A stretch of 36,700 nt of DNA from Ignavibacteriae bacterium HGW-Ignavibacteriae-2 (GTDB taxonomy: Bacteria > Bacteroidota > Ignavibacteria > Ignavibacteriales > Melioribacteraceae), in assembly GCA_002839805.1 (NCBI GenBank), contig PGYT01000049.1, positions 1-36,700 on the forward strand, in the 5' to 3' direction. A program made the translations under genes and the position numbers. Positions 29,301 through 36,700 of the stretch are shown piece by piece (position 1 is the first letter of the stretch; the number at the start of each line of letters is the position of its first letter). A model generated the notes under the pieces. That model was given only the letters and a program-made list of their open reading frames with translations, was not told where the DNA came from and ran no database searches.

Positions 29301-30260
29301 TCGAATATACTTAAATCGGGACACACTACTAAGGAAGAGTATAAAAAGTTATGGGAAACTATAAATTCAGGTGAGGTATGGCAGGGCGAATTTATAAATA
29401 AAAAGAAGAACGGACAACAGTACTGGGAGTCGGCAACTATTTCGCCTATCAAAGATAGCTTTGGAAAAATCACCCATTTTGTTGCAATTAAAAATGACAT
29501 CACAGAAGAAAAACAAATTCAATCCGAACTTGTCCAGGCGCGTATAAAAGCTGAAAGCGGTGAAAAAATGAAGGAGAATTTTTTATCGCAAATGTCTCAT
29601 GAAATTAGAACTCCTCTAAACGCATTATTAAGTTTTTCTGAATATATAAACTATGAATTAAAAAATATTGAACATAATAGTGAAATTGAAGAGAGCCTTA
29701 AAGGTATAGAAAGCGCTGGTCAAAGAATAATACGTACAATAGATTCTATAATAAATATGTCGGAGTTGCAATCGGGCACTTATGATAACACTGCTCGGAA
29801 TATGAATCTTAAAAAAGAAGTACTTGATAAGGTCTATAACGAATTTAAATCCTTAGCCCGCAACAGAAATATTAATTTTGTTTACGAATCCAATTTAATT
29901 GTTGAAAGTATATTATCCGATTCTTACGCTCTAAATCAGATACTTAACAATCTTGTTGATAACGCTATTAAATTTACAAATGAAGGGGAGGTGAAATTAA
30001 TAGCCTTTAATGATGCCAATTATATTATTGTGCAAGTCTCCGATACAGGTATTGGTATTGATGAAAAATATTTGACGGAGCTATTTACCGTTTTTAGCCA
30101 GGCTGAAAAAGGATATTCCCGCAGATATGATGGAAATGGATTAGGTTTGGCTCTTGTTAAGGGTTATTGTGATCTAAATAATATTTTAATTGACGTTAAA
30201 AGTAAATTGAACGTAGGTACAACAATTACATTAAAAATGGCGAGTAGTTCCTGTAAATAA
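26313..30260 (+). CDS. PAS/GAF sensor histidine kinase
   Basis: I start at the ATG at 26313 (1315 residues) rather than the TTG at 26292; the ATG at 26322 is also possible. Two hydrophobic segments sit near the N terminus (about 15-29 and 65-86). Next, in order: PAS (about 105-218), GAF (224-396), PAS (409-528), PAS (534-650), GAF (660-818, with SKSGYFHFVNED), PAS (825-943) and PAS (950-1070). The HisKA domain has SHEIRTPLN with phospho-acceptor H1096. The HATPase_c domain has NNLVDNAIKFT, DTGIGID and GLGLALV. This is a classical-type transmitter, unlike the NarL-type one at 19507. It has no receiver domain, so its partner could be the receiver protein at 25784. No clear ribosome-binding site precedes the start. 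Confidence 0.9.
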   Translation: MKTMLNKYIYHSLFDKIFSLLITINLIAWGNEVNESISMGGFSSNGFIFSSISLIFTLFQFQPSSVLIIVLIMILIITSLLIFAGVVIKFKKSDSSYKATLKNRYNFEETYSKLNDIQFTLDTEKRFVGAFGTLLAKMDLSDNFFTGKTIDQVFGLEESGKQIEEYTKALNGEVGRYDWMLTWNGKDYYFLISLSPLYDNLKNSVIGVIGTGQDITKLKLSEINERRLERAYNLISECNHIIFTQKNEELLYQSIVDHIVNKGGYKFVWIGLYDESNKKIVPAAQCGFGGDFLNSIELDVNGSAEDHPAVKALLSGKSFYTNNNPFENLSTNWQKEVAKYGFVSTLSLPLILEDKKLGILTIDSDKIDAFNSEKERAIFQEIADDVAYAVFNLKMSGEKQLMNLSLREKEKQFLGVFENSPVSMCLIQTDGRFIAVNRAMCNMLEYSETELLNDSIKNYMLKEDYKFFTSQLVKLFRGNEEVIKFEKRFEKKNGTVIWASAIASTLKDDNGVPQLIIGQAEDITERLLLMKRVSESEQKYKKLFDEDLTGNFVSNPDGTLVMCNNAFVNILGYDSVEEILQVNCSEFWYDASERNKVHAELAKSKKLLDFEMRLKNKMGEVVFVKENLIGVFDDDGKLTQISGYIYDVTKRKEAEKQIILDEERFEALFKLSQMWNNSEKKVVDYALQEIIKLTGSKSGYFHFVNEDKNSINTFQWINISADLKSHGTHSIPIDKTGSWTDSVRHRKPVIHNSYYKEFSIENLPFFHLNLHNHISIPVFQGDAIVAIAGVGNKYSAYSYKDVRELSLFMSEIWKIIERRRAEQRLEKSEKRYRSLFENATVGIYRSTIDGKIIMANPALLSMFGYDDLEDLSSIELERGSKFIPLERKIFKQKIAKTGVLKGHETIWLKKDGTPVYVKESAREVKDENGELAFYEGYAEDITNEVQNKSEIRKLSEAVEQNFTMVMITNTQGIIEYVNPRFTEVTGYSVEDAKGKKSNILKSGHTTKEEYKKLWETINSGEVWQGEFINKKKNGQQYWESATISPIKDSFGKITHFVAIKNDITEEKQIQSELVQARIKAESGEKMKENFLSQMSHEIRTPLNALLSFSEYINYELKNIEHNSEIEESLKGIESAGQRIIRTIDSIINMSELQSGTYDNTARNMNLKKEVLDKVYNEFKSLARNRNINFVYESNLIVESILSDSYALNQILNNLVDNAIKFTNEGEVKLIAFNDANYIIVQVSDTGIGIDEKYLTELFTVFSQAEKGYSRRYDGNGLGLALVKGYCDLNNILIDVKSKLNVGTTITLKMASSSCK

Positions 30261-30331
30261 AAGGGATGGACTCAGAGGATTTTAACCAATAGGCCTTCGG
30301 AATATTGAATGCCGGAGAAACAATTAAAACT

Positions 30332-31078
30332 ATGAAAACGAGAAAAAATTTAGTTACTCTCAATAAAATAAACAATGAAGTTCATCCGCCGCTTAAATCT
30401 ATTATTTCTGAATTGGAATTAATTGTTAATGATGCTTCAGCCAGCAATTCCGAAGAATTAAAAGTAATTACTCAAGCGATGCATAATTCGGCTTATTCCT
30501 TGCTTAATACTTTTGATAATTTTTTAGCTTTTTCAGGCATCAGAGCAGAAAACTTAAAATTAGAAAAACAATTATTCAGTATCTCTCAAGAGGTTGAAGA
30601 GTGCACAAATTTACTGAGTACTTCAGCTAAACAAAAAAATATTGAAATTAAATATTCCATTGGAAAAACAATTCCCCGATTAATTTGTGGCGATCAGAAA
30701 AAATATAAATTGATATTACGGAATTTATTATTGAACGCAGTTGAACTATCGAGCGGAGGCAGAATAAATCTTGAAATTGATTTATCTACTGGGAATCATG
30801 AGGAAGTAAAGATTATAACAAGTATTACCAACAGTGGATCTGGAATTTCGGATGAAAAAATCAATCAACTATTTAAACCATTTGAGTTGAATAATATCAA
30901 TTACAATAATTTTGTGAACGAAGGACTAGGCTTATTTATTGCGCGTGAATTATGCGACTTTTTGAAAGGAAAACTTATAATAAAAAGCGACATAAATGAG
31001 GGTTCTAATTTTACATATGTCCTGGACTTTGAAAGGTTTAGCCGGAATAAAGAAGTACCTGTTCACTTAGTAAGTTAA
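30332..31078 (+). CDS. Degenerate histidine-kinase-like protein (probable pseudokinase)
   Basis: The 248-residue frame (from ATG 30332; a TTG at 30305 would add 9 residues) has only a DHp-like helix pair and a HATPase_c domain. The DHp motif that should read H-E-x-R-T-P-L reads N-E-V-H-P-P-L, so asparagine (N15) replaces the phospho-acceptor histidine. The N-box is kept (NLLLNAVELS, N135). The G1 box that should be D-T-G-x-G reads N-S-G-S-G, with N167 in place of the nucleotide-binding aspartate. The G2 box (GLGLFIARELC) is intact. There is no sensor domain or membrane segment. It is probably cytoplasmic and inactive as a kinase, and may act by pairing with the kinase encoded 71 bases upstream or by binding a receiver. 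Confidence 0.8.
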   Translation: MKTRKNLVTLNKINNEVHPPLKSIISELELIVNDASASNSEELKVITQAMHNSAYSLLNTFDNFLAFSGIRAENLKLEKQLFSISQEVEECTNLLSTSAKQKNIEIKYSIGKTIPRLICGDQKKYKLILRNLLLNAVELSSGGRINLEIDLSTGNHEEVKIITSITNSGSGISDEKINQLFKPFELNNINYNNFVNEGLGLFIARELCDFLKGKLIIKSDINEGSNFTYVLDFERFSRNKEVPVHLVS

Positions 31079-31101
31079 AATATTAATCCTACATAAACCC
31101 C

Positions 31102-31172
31102 GCCCGGTGCGCCCTCGCCGGGCTCTATAAGGCACTATTAAATTCAAAATATCGAATTAATGGTGCCTTTCC
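31102..31172. terminator. Tandem hairpins between convergent genes
   Basis: Two hairpins fill the gap. The first pairs GCCCGG (31102-31107) with CCGGGC (31118-31123). The second pairs AAGGCAC (31129-31135) with GTGCCTT (31163-31169); inside it attaa..ttc faces gaattaat. A T/C-rich run follows on the + strand. They sit between the convergent kinase-like and efflux genes and probably terminate the + strand transcript and perhaps both. Confidence 0.6.
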
Positions 31173-31255
31173 CCTTTAATCCATAATAATTCTTCAATCA
31201 TCTATTCGATATTTCGCATATACCAGTTAAGGACATCCTTACCCGAATAAAAAAG

Positions 31256-34200
31256 CTAAACTTTATGATCAATCATATCCAATTCAAGTTCGTCTTGAAT
31301 TACTACATTGCTTACAATTTTTTGTTTTTCAGAAAGATAAGAATATATTGCCGGTATAACGAATAAAGTTAAAAATGTGGAAAATATTAATCCTCCAATA
31401 ACCGCAATACCCATAGAAACACGACTCTGCGATCCGGCACCAATAGCAAGAGCAATTGGTAATGTGCCGAGAATAGTTGAAAGACTTGTCATCAATATAG
31501 GTCGCAGACGAAGTGATGCTGCTACTTTTACAGCCTCTATAACTTGTAATCCGCTTGCCTTTTTCTGATTTGCGAACTCCACAATTAGTATACCATTTTT
31601 TGTAACCAGCCCAATTAACATTATCAATCCGATTTCGCTGAATATATTTAATGTTTGATTAAAATACCACAATGTTATAGCGGCGCCTCCAATTGCCAGA
31701 GGAACTGTGAACATTATAATAAACGGATCTCTGAAACTTTCAAACTGAGCCGCGAGAGTTAGATATATAAGAATCAAAGCCAGGATAAAAGTAAATGCGA
31801 GACTCGAAGAACTTTCCACGAAGTCTTGTGATGAGCCTGTAAGCGCCGTAGCAAAGGTTTTATCAAGTACTTTATCCGCGACATTATCCATAGCTTTTAT
31901 ACCATCGCCGATAGTTTTGCCCGGTGCCAGGCTCGCCGATACTGTAGCGCTCACATATCTATTAAATCTGTATAATTGGGGAGGACTGCTCCTTTCTTTT
32001 AAAGAAACTACATTATCAAGCTGTATTAACTCTCCTCTATTATTCCTCACAAATATCGAGGCAAGATCGAGCGGTTTATTTCTGTTTTCTCTGAAAACCT
32101 GCCCAATAACCTGATAAAGTTTTCCATTCATTACATAATAACCAAATCGTTGCCCGCTATAAGCCAGTTGAAGTGTTTGAGCTATATCAATGGCCGAAAT
32201 ACCAAGTTCGCGTGCTTTAGTTCTATCAATTTCAACAACAATTTCCGGTTTGTTAAATTTAAGATCCACGTCTACAACTGCAAATGTAGGATCTTGTCTT
32301 GCTTCGTCAAGAAATTTAGGAACAACTTCTCTAAGTTTTTCAAAATTAGGCGATTGTATAATATACTGAACGGGAAGCCCGCCTCTGCGAGTTGATATAG
32401 ATTGACTTTGTATTACAAATGATCGCGCGTCGCTTAGCCCGCCTAATGTACTAGTTATTTGTTCTGCAATATCCTGCTGAGATTTTTTTCTTGTGTCTGC
32501 GTCGGTTAATGTTAATCTTATAAAACCTGAATTTACAGAACCGGCCGAACCTGATGCTGTAACAGATATACTGGAAGCAATTTCTTTTATTGAATCCGTC
32601 AATAAATTGGACATGTTCAGCATATACCTATCCATCGCTTCAAAAGATGTTCCTTCGGGTGTAGTGGATTGAATGCGTAATTCCCCACGATCCTCAATAG
32701 GAGCCAATTCGCTTTGCAGATTTGTGCCAATAAGGTATGTGATTATAAACGCCCCTGCCAAAATGGGGAATACAAGCCAACGTTTTTCCATAAAAGCACT
32801 TAAATAATTTTTATAACTGCTTTCTATCCATTTAAAGAATGGTTCGGTTTTGTTATAAAACCAGCTGTGTTTCGATTTTGTTTTTAGAAGTCTGGAACTT
32901 AACATCGGCGTTAATGTTAGTGCCACAAATGAAGATATTATTACAGATCCCGCGATTACTACTCCAAATTCAACAAATAACCTGCCTGTAATACCTTTAA
33001 GAAACATTATGGGTAAAAACACAGCCGCAAGTGCGATTGTTGTTGAAATTACTGCAAAAAATATTTCGGAAGTTCCCTTAATTCCCGCTTCAAAGGGATT
33101 CATACCTCCTTCAATTTTTTTATAAATATTTTCCAACACAACAATAGCATCATCAACAACAATACCTATAGAAAGAACAATTCCCAAAAGTGTTAAAATG
33201 TTTATCGAAAAGTCAGCCAGATACATTATAAAAAATGATCCGATTAAAGATACGGGAATAGCTATTATTGGAATTAACGTCGTGCGCCAGTCCCTAAGAA
33301 AAAGAAATATAATCAGTATAACCAGACCGAAAGCTAAAAGAATTGTTTCCTTTACTTCAGAAATCGAATTGCGTATATATCTGGTGACATCGAAACCTAT
33401 CCCGAGTTCCAGATCCGGAGGTAAATCTTTTTTAATCTGCTCAATGCGACGGTAAAATTCATCGGCAATTTCTATATGATTTGCTCCGGGTTGGGGAACT
33501 AAAACTACTCCAACCATTGGTATCCCGTCTCGGCGCAGCATTGCCCTGTCATTTTCCGGATATAACTCCGCTGTTCCTAAATCTCTGAACCTTACAATTA
33601 TTCCATCCGCTTCTTTAATTATAAGATCGCTAAAATCCTCTACAGTACTCAATCTTCCCAATGTTCTAACCGTAAGTTCTGTATTATCTCCTTCAATTCT
33701 TCCTGAGGGCAGCTCTATATTTTCTTTATTTAATGCGGTGCGAATATCGAGAGGAGTAATATTATAAGCCGCAAGTTTGGCAGGATCCATCCAAAGCCGC
33801 ATCGAGTATTTTCTTTCTCCCCAAATAACAACCTGACTTACACCGGGAATAGTTTGGAGCCTCTCCTTAAAAATGTTCAAAGCGAAATCGGAGAGTTCAA
33901 GTAATGTACGTTTATCGCTTTTTACATTCAGAAATACGATCGGAGTGGCATCAGCATCAGCTTTGGAAACGGTAGGCGGATCAGAATCCTGCGGCAGTCT
34001 TGAGGTCGCTCTCGAAACCCTATCTCTCACATCGTTTGCAGCTGCTTCTAGATCAACTGATACATCAAACTCAACAGTTATATTGCTTCTGCCATCACGG
34101 CTTACAGAAGTTAAAGACCTTATTCCCGCGATTCCGTTTATCTGTTCTTCAAGAGGCTCGGTAATTTGTGCCTCTATAACATCCGCATTGGCTCCTGTAT

Positions 34201-34351
34201 AATTTGTTGAAACTGTTATAATAGGCGGATCTACACTGGGATACTCACGAACCCCCAAATATGTGTAACCAATTATTCCAAATAATATTATTGTAATGGA
34301 CATTACAATTGCCAAAACTGGACGACGAATACTAACTGATGATAAACTCAT
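31256..34351 (-). CDS. RND-family efflux pump, AcrB/MexB (HAE1)-like
   Basis: The 1031-residue protein is a full-length RND permease. It would trade proton entry for export of drugs or other hydrophobic compounds across the envelope. The N terminus is typical (SIRRPVLAIVMSITIILFG), the first periplasmic loop has EYPSVDPP, and the proton-relay motif in the fourth membrane segment reads GIVVDDAIVVLENI with D400-D401, matching the paired aspartates of AcrB. Twelve membrane segments split by two large periplasmic loops are consistent with the hydrophobic pattern, including FAFTFILALILIYLTLAAQF-like and RLRPILMTSLSTILGTLPIA-like segments. It is second in a two-gene operon, 97 bases (from the 35449 start) after the adaptor gene ends at 34385. 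No outer-membrane channel gene follows. Confidence 0.93.
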   Translation of the reverse strand: MSLSSVSIRRPVLAIVMSITIILFGIIGYTYLGVREYPSVDPPIITVSTNYTGANADVIEAQITEPLEEQINGIAGIRSLTSVSRDGRSNITVEFDVSVDLEAAANDVRDRVSRATSRLPQDSDPPTVSKADADATPIVFLNVKSDKRTLLELSDFALNIFKERLQTIPGVSQVVIWGERKYSMRLWMDPAKLAAYNITPLDIRTALNKENIELPSGRIEGDNTELTVRTLGRLSTVEDFSDLIIKEADGIIVRFRDLGTAELYPENDRAMLRRDGIPMVGVVLVPQPGANHIEIADEFYRRIEQIKKDLPPDLELGIGFDVTRYIRNSISEVKETILLAFGLVILIIFLFLRDWRTTLIPIIAIPVSLIGSFFIMYLADFSINILTLLGIVLSIGIVVDDAIVVLENIYKKIEGGMNPFEAGIKGTSEIFFAVISTTIALAAVFLPIMFLKGITGRLFVEFGVVIAGSVIISSFVALTLTPMLSSRLLKTKSKHSWFYNKTEPFFKWIESSYKNYLSAFMEKRWLVFPILAGAFIITYLIGTNLQSELAPIEDRGELRIQSTTPEGTSFEAMDRYMLNMSNLLTDSIKEIASSISVTASGSAGSVNSGFIRLTLTDADTRKKSQQDIAEQITSTLGGLSDARSFVIQSQSISTRRGGLPVQYIIQSPNFEKLREVVPKFLDEARQDPTFAVVDVDLKFNKPEIVVEIDRTKARELGISAIDIAQTLQLAYSGQRFGYYVMNGKLYQVIGQVFRENRNKPLDLASIFVRNNRGELIQLDNVVSLKERSSPPQLYRFNRYVSATVSASLAPGKTIGDGIKAMDNVADKVLDKTFATALTGSSQDFVESSSSLAFTFILALILIYLTLAAQFESFRDPFIIMFTVPLAIGGAAITLWYFNQTLNIFSEIGLIMLIGLVTKNGILIVEFANQKKASGLQVIEAVKVAASLRLRPILMTSLSTILGTLPIALAIGAGSQSRVSMGIAVIGGLIFSTFLTLFVIPAIYSYLSEKQKIVSNVVIQDELELDMIDHKV

Positions 34352-34384
34352 TTTACTCTGCTTACTTATTGAATGATATTCTTT

Positions 34385-35449
34385 TTAATTTATCGAGTTA
34401 AGTTTTACGGGAGTATTCGGACGCAGTTGAATTATGCCCGATGTAATTAGTGTATCGCCCTCTTTTAGGCCTGTTATTATTTGAACATCCTTTTCCGTTC
34501 GGATTCCGGTAGTAACAATCTGAGGTGCTGCAATACCGTTTTTATATAGAAATACTTTTTCGCCCTTAATATCAGGAACAATTGTCTCCGATGGAATAAG
34601 TAAAGCGTTATCGATTTCGTTTAAGATAATATTTACTTCCACATATGCGCCAGGCGATAATTCATTCCTGTCGTTATTAACAATTGCTCTGGCTTGAACC
34701 GATCTGGTGTTCTGATCGATTTTAGGTTCAACTGCGTAAATTTTCCCAGTATAGATCTTATCGGTATTCGGAAGACGCAGTAAAATTTGTTTCCCATTTT
34801 TAATTTCACCAAAATATTTTTGTGGGACCGCGAAATTGATTTTTACCGGATTCAGACTTTGCAGAGTAGCCACCTTTGTTGAGGGTGAAATATATGAGCC
34901 AACACTTACAGAACGTAATCCTATAACTCCGTCGAATGGAGCATGAATTTCGGTCTTATTAATTTGCGCTTGTGTATATTCAATATCCGCTCTTATTGTG
35001 TTAAGTTCATTAAGCAGTATATCATATTCAAGCTGGCTGGAAAGATTTTTCTCAAGCATTAACCGCATTCGATTTTCTTTTTCTTTGGCCAATTCTTCCC
35101 TTAATTTGTTTTTTTTCTGAATCGCTTGTAGTTCGGCGTCATTAGTTTTTAGAAGCAGCTCATCTTTTTTTACCCTTTTCCCCTCCTCAAAAAGAATAAC
35201 TGTAACTTTCCCTGAGGTTTCGCTGTGCAGCTCCACTTCTTCATTGCCGATTATTGTACCGTTTGTAAATATTTTATTCTTTAGCGGACTTGGTGTTATT
35301 ACTTTTCCTGTAACATTAACGGCAATTGTTTTGCTTTCATTTTTAGAGGGATCGTCTCCGCCCCCTTCAAAATTTATTTTAGGAATAAGGAGTAGAATAA
35401 TTATTACTGTAACTGATAGAATAACTGTAAGTTTCTTTTTGCTTTTCAT
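34385..35449 (-). CDS. RND periplasmic adaptor (membrane fusion protein)
   Basis: I start at the ATG at 35449 (354 residues); a TTG at 35482 would add 11. A single N-terminal membrane anchor (about 6-22) holds the protein in the inner membrane; no lipobox cysteine was seen. A barrel-sandwich (lipoyl-like) half with VELHSETSGKVTVILFEEGK precedes a coiled-coil hairpin (about 100-160, rich in K/E/L). The returning half reads IHAPFDGVIGLRSVSVGSYI. The beta-barrel and membrane-proximal parts follow, with NRTR-type segment NTRSVQARAIV and GAYVEV. It would link the RND pump to an outer-membrane channel. It is first in the operon with the pump gene. Confidence 0.92.
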   Translation of the reverse strand: MKSKKKLTVILSVTVIIILLLIPKINFEGGGDDPSKNESKTIAVNVTGKVITPSPLKNKIFTNGTIIGNEEVELHSETSGKVTVILFEEGKRVKKDELLLKTNDAELQAIQKKNKLREELAKEKENRMRLMLEKNLSSQLEYDILLNELNTIRADIEYTQAQINKTEIHAPFDGVIGLRSVSVGSYISPSTKVATLQSLNPVKINFAVPQKYFGEIKNGKQILLRLPNTDKIYTGKIYAVEPKIDQNTRSVQARAIVNNDRNELSPGAYVEVNIILNEIDNALLIPSETIVPDIKGEKVFLYKNGIAAPQIVTTGIRTEKDVQIITGLKEGDTLITSGIIQLRPNTPVKLNSIN

Positions 35450-35795
35450 GGTTTTCTCAATATGAATTGATTTCAACAACAAATAAAATAATTAAATTTC
35501 ACAAAGTTAAAAAAGAAGAAATTATAATAGTTGAGATAACAATAAACTATCCAGAAAGGTTTCAAGGAATTCGTATTGTAGAATCAGTTCAATGGAGAAT
35601 CTGAATAAACAATTTTTTCTGAATTAAGTATGTATGTGATAAAAAGTTATAAAAACAATTTTTCGGTGATATTAAATGGGAGCTTATAAATTTGGATTAT
35701 ATCAAATAATTGTCTTTTATTTCTGAAAAAGTATAACTAAAATTATTTTTACTAAATAGTGCAATCAAAATAAAATTACATGTGCAGATTAAAAT
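35450..35795. promoter_or_regulatory. Divergent promoter region between the efflux operon and the nuclease gene
   Basis: The 346-base AT-rich region has no gene. On the minus strand, TAACTTTG (reverse of 35502-35509) matches the Bacteroidota -7 motif TAnnTTTG, 53 bases upstream of the adaptor ATG, but no convincing -33 box is at the right distance. On the plus strand, TTGTCT (35710-35715) and TATAAC (35732-35737) have a 16-base spacer and lie about 60 bases before the ATG at 35796. Both are pattern matches only. No regulator gene is adjacent. Confidence 0.35.
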
Positions 35796-36700
35796 ATGTA
35801 TACTAAAAAGTTCTTTTTACCCTTAATAATTGCATTCTCTTTCTTATCCCTGGGTTGGGGGTATGTGGGTCATAGAATAATTAATGGCAATTCCGTGTTG
35901 TCCTTTTCGAAAGGAATTGAATTTATTAATTCATGGTCCGGATATTTGGCCGACCACGCATCGGACGCGGACAGACGTAAGAGCCAACAGCCCGAGGAAT
36001 CGCCTAAACATTATATAGACATAGACGCTTATACCGAGTTTCTTACCACAGGAAAAATAAATCAGAATTACGACTCGCTTTTATCGAAGTACGGTAAAAA
36101 TTTTGTGGAAGCTCAAGGTTCTCTCCCTTGGGCAATCCTTGATGCTGTTGATTCTCTCCAGAAATTATTTGAAAGGAATGATTGGGATAAAGCGAAATTA
36201 ATTGCCTCGGATTTGGGACATTATGTTGGTGATGCGCATATGCCTCTGCATCTTACAAAAAATTATAACGGGCAGTATTCCGGCACTTATGGCGTTCATT
36301 CCAGGTATGAATCCACTTTGATTGGAAAATACTCGGGACAAATTAAATATGACGGAGATAGTTTATTGTATATTAAAGACCGGTCTGATTACATATTTAA
36401 CTTTATATACGCAAATTATATATATGTGGATTCGGTAAATCGTGCCGATGAATACGCTTTAAGTATAGCCGGAAGTTATAATGAAGTTTATTATACAGAA
36501 CTCTGGAATCTTACCGGAAAATTTACCGTGAATCTTTTTGAAGACGCTTCCAATGTACTTGCTAATTTAATTTACACCGCTTGGATTGACTCTGGATCGC
36601 CAGTGATAACCGATCTGAAAGATAACGTTCAGACGCCCGGGAAATTTTTCTTGAAACAAAATTATCCCAACCCATTCAATCCGACAACAACAATTGAATA
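35796..36700 (+). CDS. Secreted S1/P1 nuclease- or zinc phospholipase C-like protein with T9SS tail (3' partial)
   Basis: The frame runs open to the window edge (301 codons seen). A signal peptide (about 1-20) precedes W21, and cleavage there would leave tryptophan as the mature N terminus, as in P1 nuclease. The zinc-ligand pattern of that family is traceable: W21, H26 (WGYVGH), D57, H72 (HYIDID), H142 and D146 and H152 (HYVGDAHMPLH), then H168 and E172 (HSRYE), where the usual aspartate is glutamate. Spacings W-x4-H, D-x14-H, H-x3-D-x5-H and H-x3-(D/E) agree with P1. The family cleaves single-stranded nucleic acids or phospholipids; the substrate here is uncertain. The last visible codons begin a T9SS domain (NYPNPFNPTTTIEY), so export and surface or extracellular location are expected. 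Confidence 0.82.
   Translation, partial: MYTKKFFLPLIIAFSFLSLGWGYVGHRIINGNSVLSFSKGIEFINSWSGYLADHASDADRRKSQQPEESPKHYIDIDAYTEFLTTGKINQNYDSLLSKYGKNFVEAQGSLPWAILDAVDSLQKLFERNDWDKAKLIASDLGHYVGDAHMPLHLTKNYNGQYSGTYGVHSRYESTLIGKYSGQIKYDGDSLLYIKDRSDYIFNFIYANYIYVDSVNRADEYALSIAGSYNEVYYTELWNLTGKFTVNLFEDASNVLANLIYTAWIDSGSPVITDLKDNVQTPGKFFLKQNYPNPFNPTTTIE

Overview
The window looks like chromosomal DNA from an AT-rich member of the Bacteroidota/Chlorobi lineage, most likely class Ignavibacteria. Two things point there. Five proteins end, or begin to end, in a type IX secretion (T9SS) type A sorting domain with the NYPNPFNP core. A gliding-type ABC operon (gldA-gldF-gldG) is also present. No rRNA, tRNA, phage, transposase or CRISPR was seen. 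The lineage call is inference from protein motifs; no database was searched.

Region 1 (1-10516, + strand) is a run of four secreted proteins, each with cohesin-like beta-sandwich domains and a C-terminal T9SS domain. The first is cut by the left window edge. Two of them (1-2164 and 2247-4265) also carry dockerin-like calcium-binding loops, and the first and third carry Ig/cadherin-like repeats. Strong hairpin terminators follow each of the first three genes, so they are probably separate transcription units made by duplication and domain shuffling. The 9080-9364 gap holds a 14-bp tandem repeat lying between short inverted repeats.

Region 2 (10999-14941, +) is gldA, gldF, gldG and a DUF4340 gene. 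gldF is broken: it lacks roughly a quarter of its usual length and changes reading frame. Region 3 (14965-17989, -) encodes a SirB1-like transglutaminase-fold protein and a thioredoxin-fold YyaL/SSP411 protein. Region 4 (18225-19235, +) encodes a DUF2459 protein and a 60-residue four-cysteine protein.

Region 5 (19507-31078, +) is a signalling island. It has a membrane-anchored histidine kinase with about twelve PAS domains and a NarL-type transmitter, followed by a NarL/LuxR response regulator and a receiver-only protein. A second large PAS/GAF kinase follows, and then a small kinase-like protein that has lost both the phospho-acceptor histidine and the G1-box aspartate. Together these could form a branched phosphorelay.

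Region 6 (31256-35449, -) is an RND efflux pair (adaptor then pump) with no outer-membrane channel gene beside it. Region 7 (35796 to the right edge, +) is a partial S1/P1-type zinc nuclease or phospholipase C-like secreted protein, with all nine zinc-ligand positions recognisable and the start of a T9SS tail. No clearly new multi-gene system was found. The best leads are the broken gldF, the cohesin/dockerin surface-protein array and the kinase/pseudokinase cluster.
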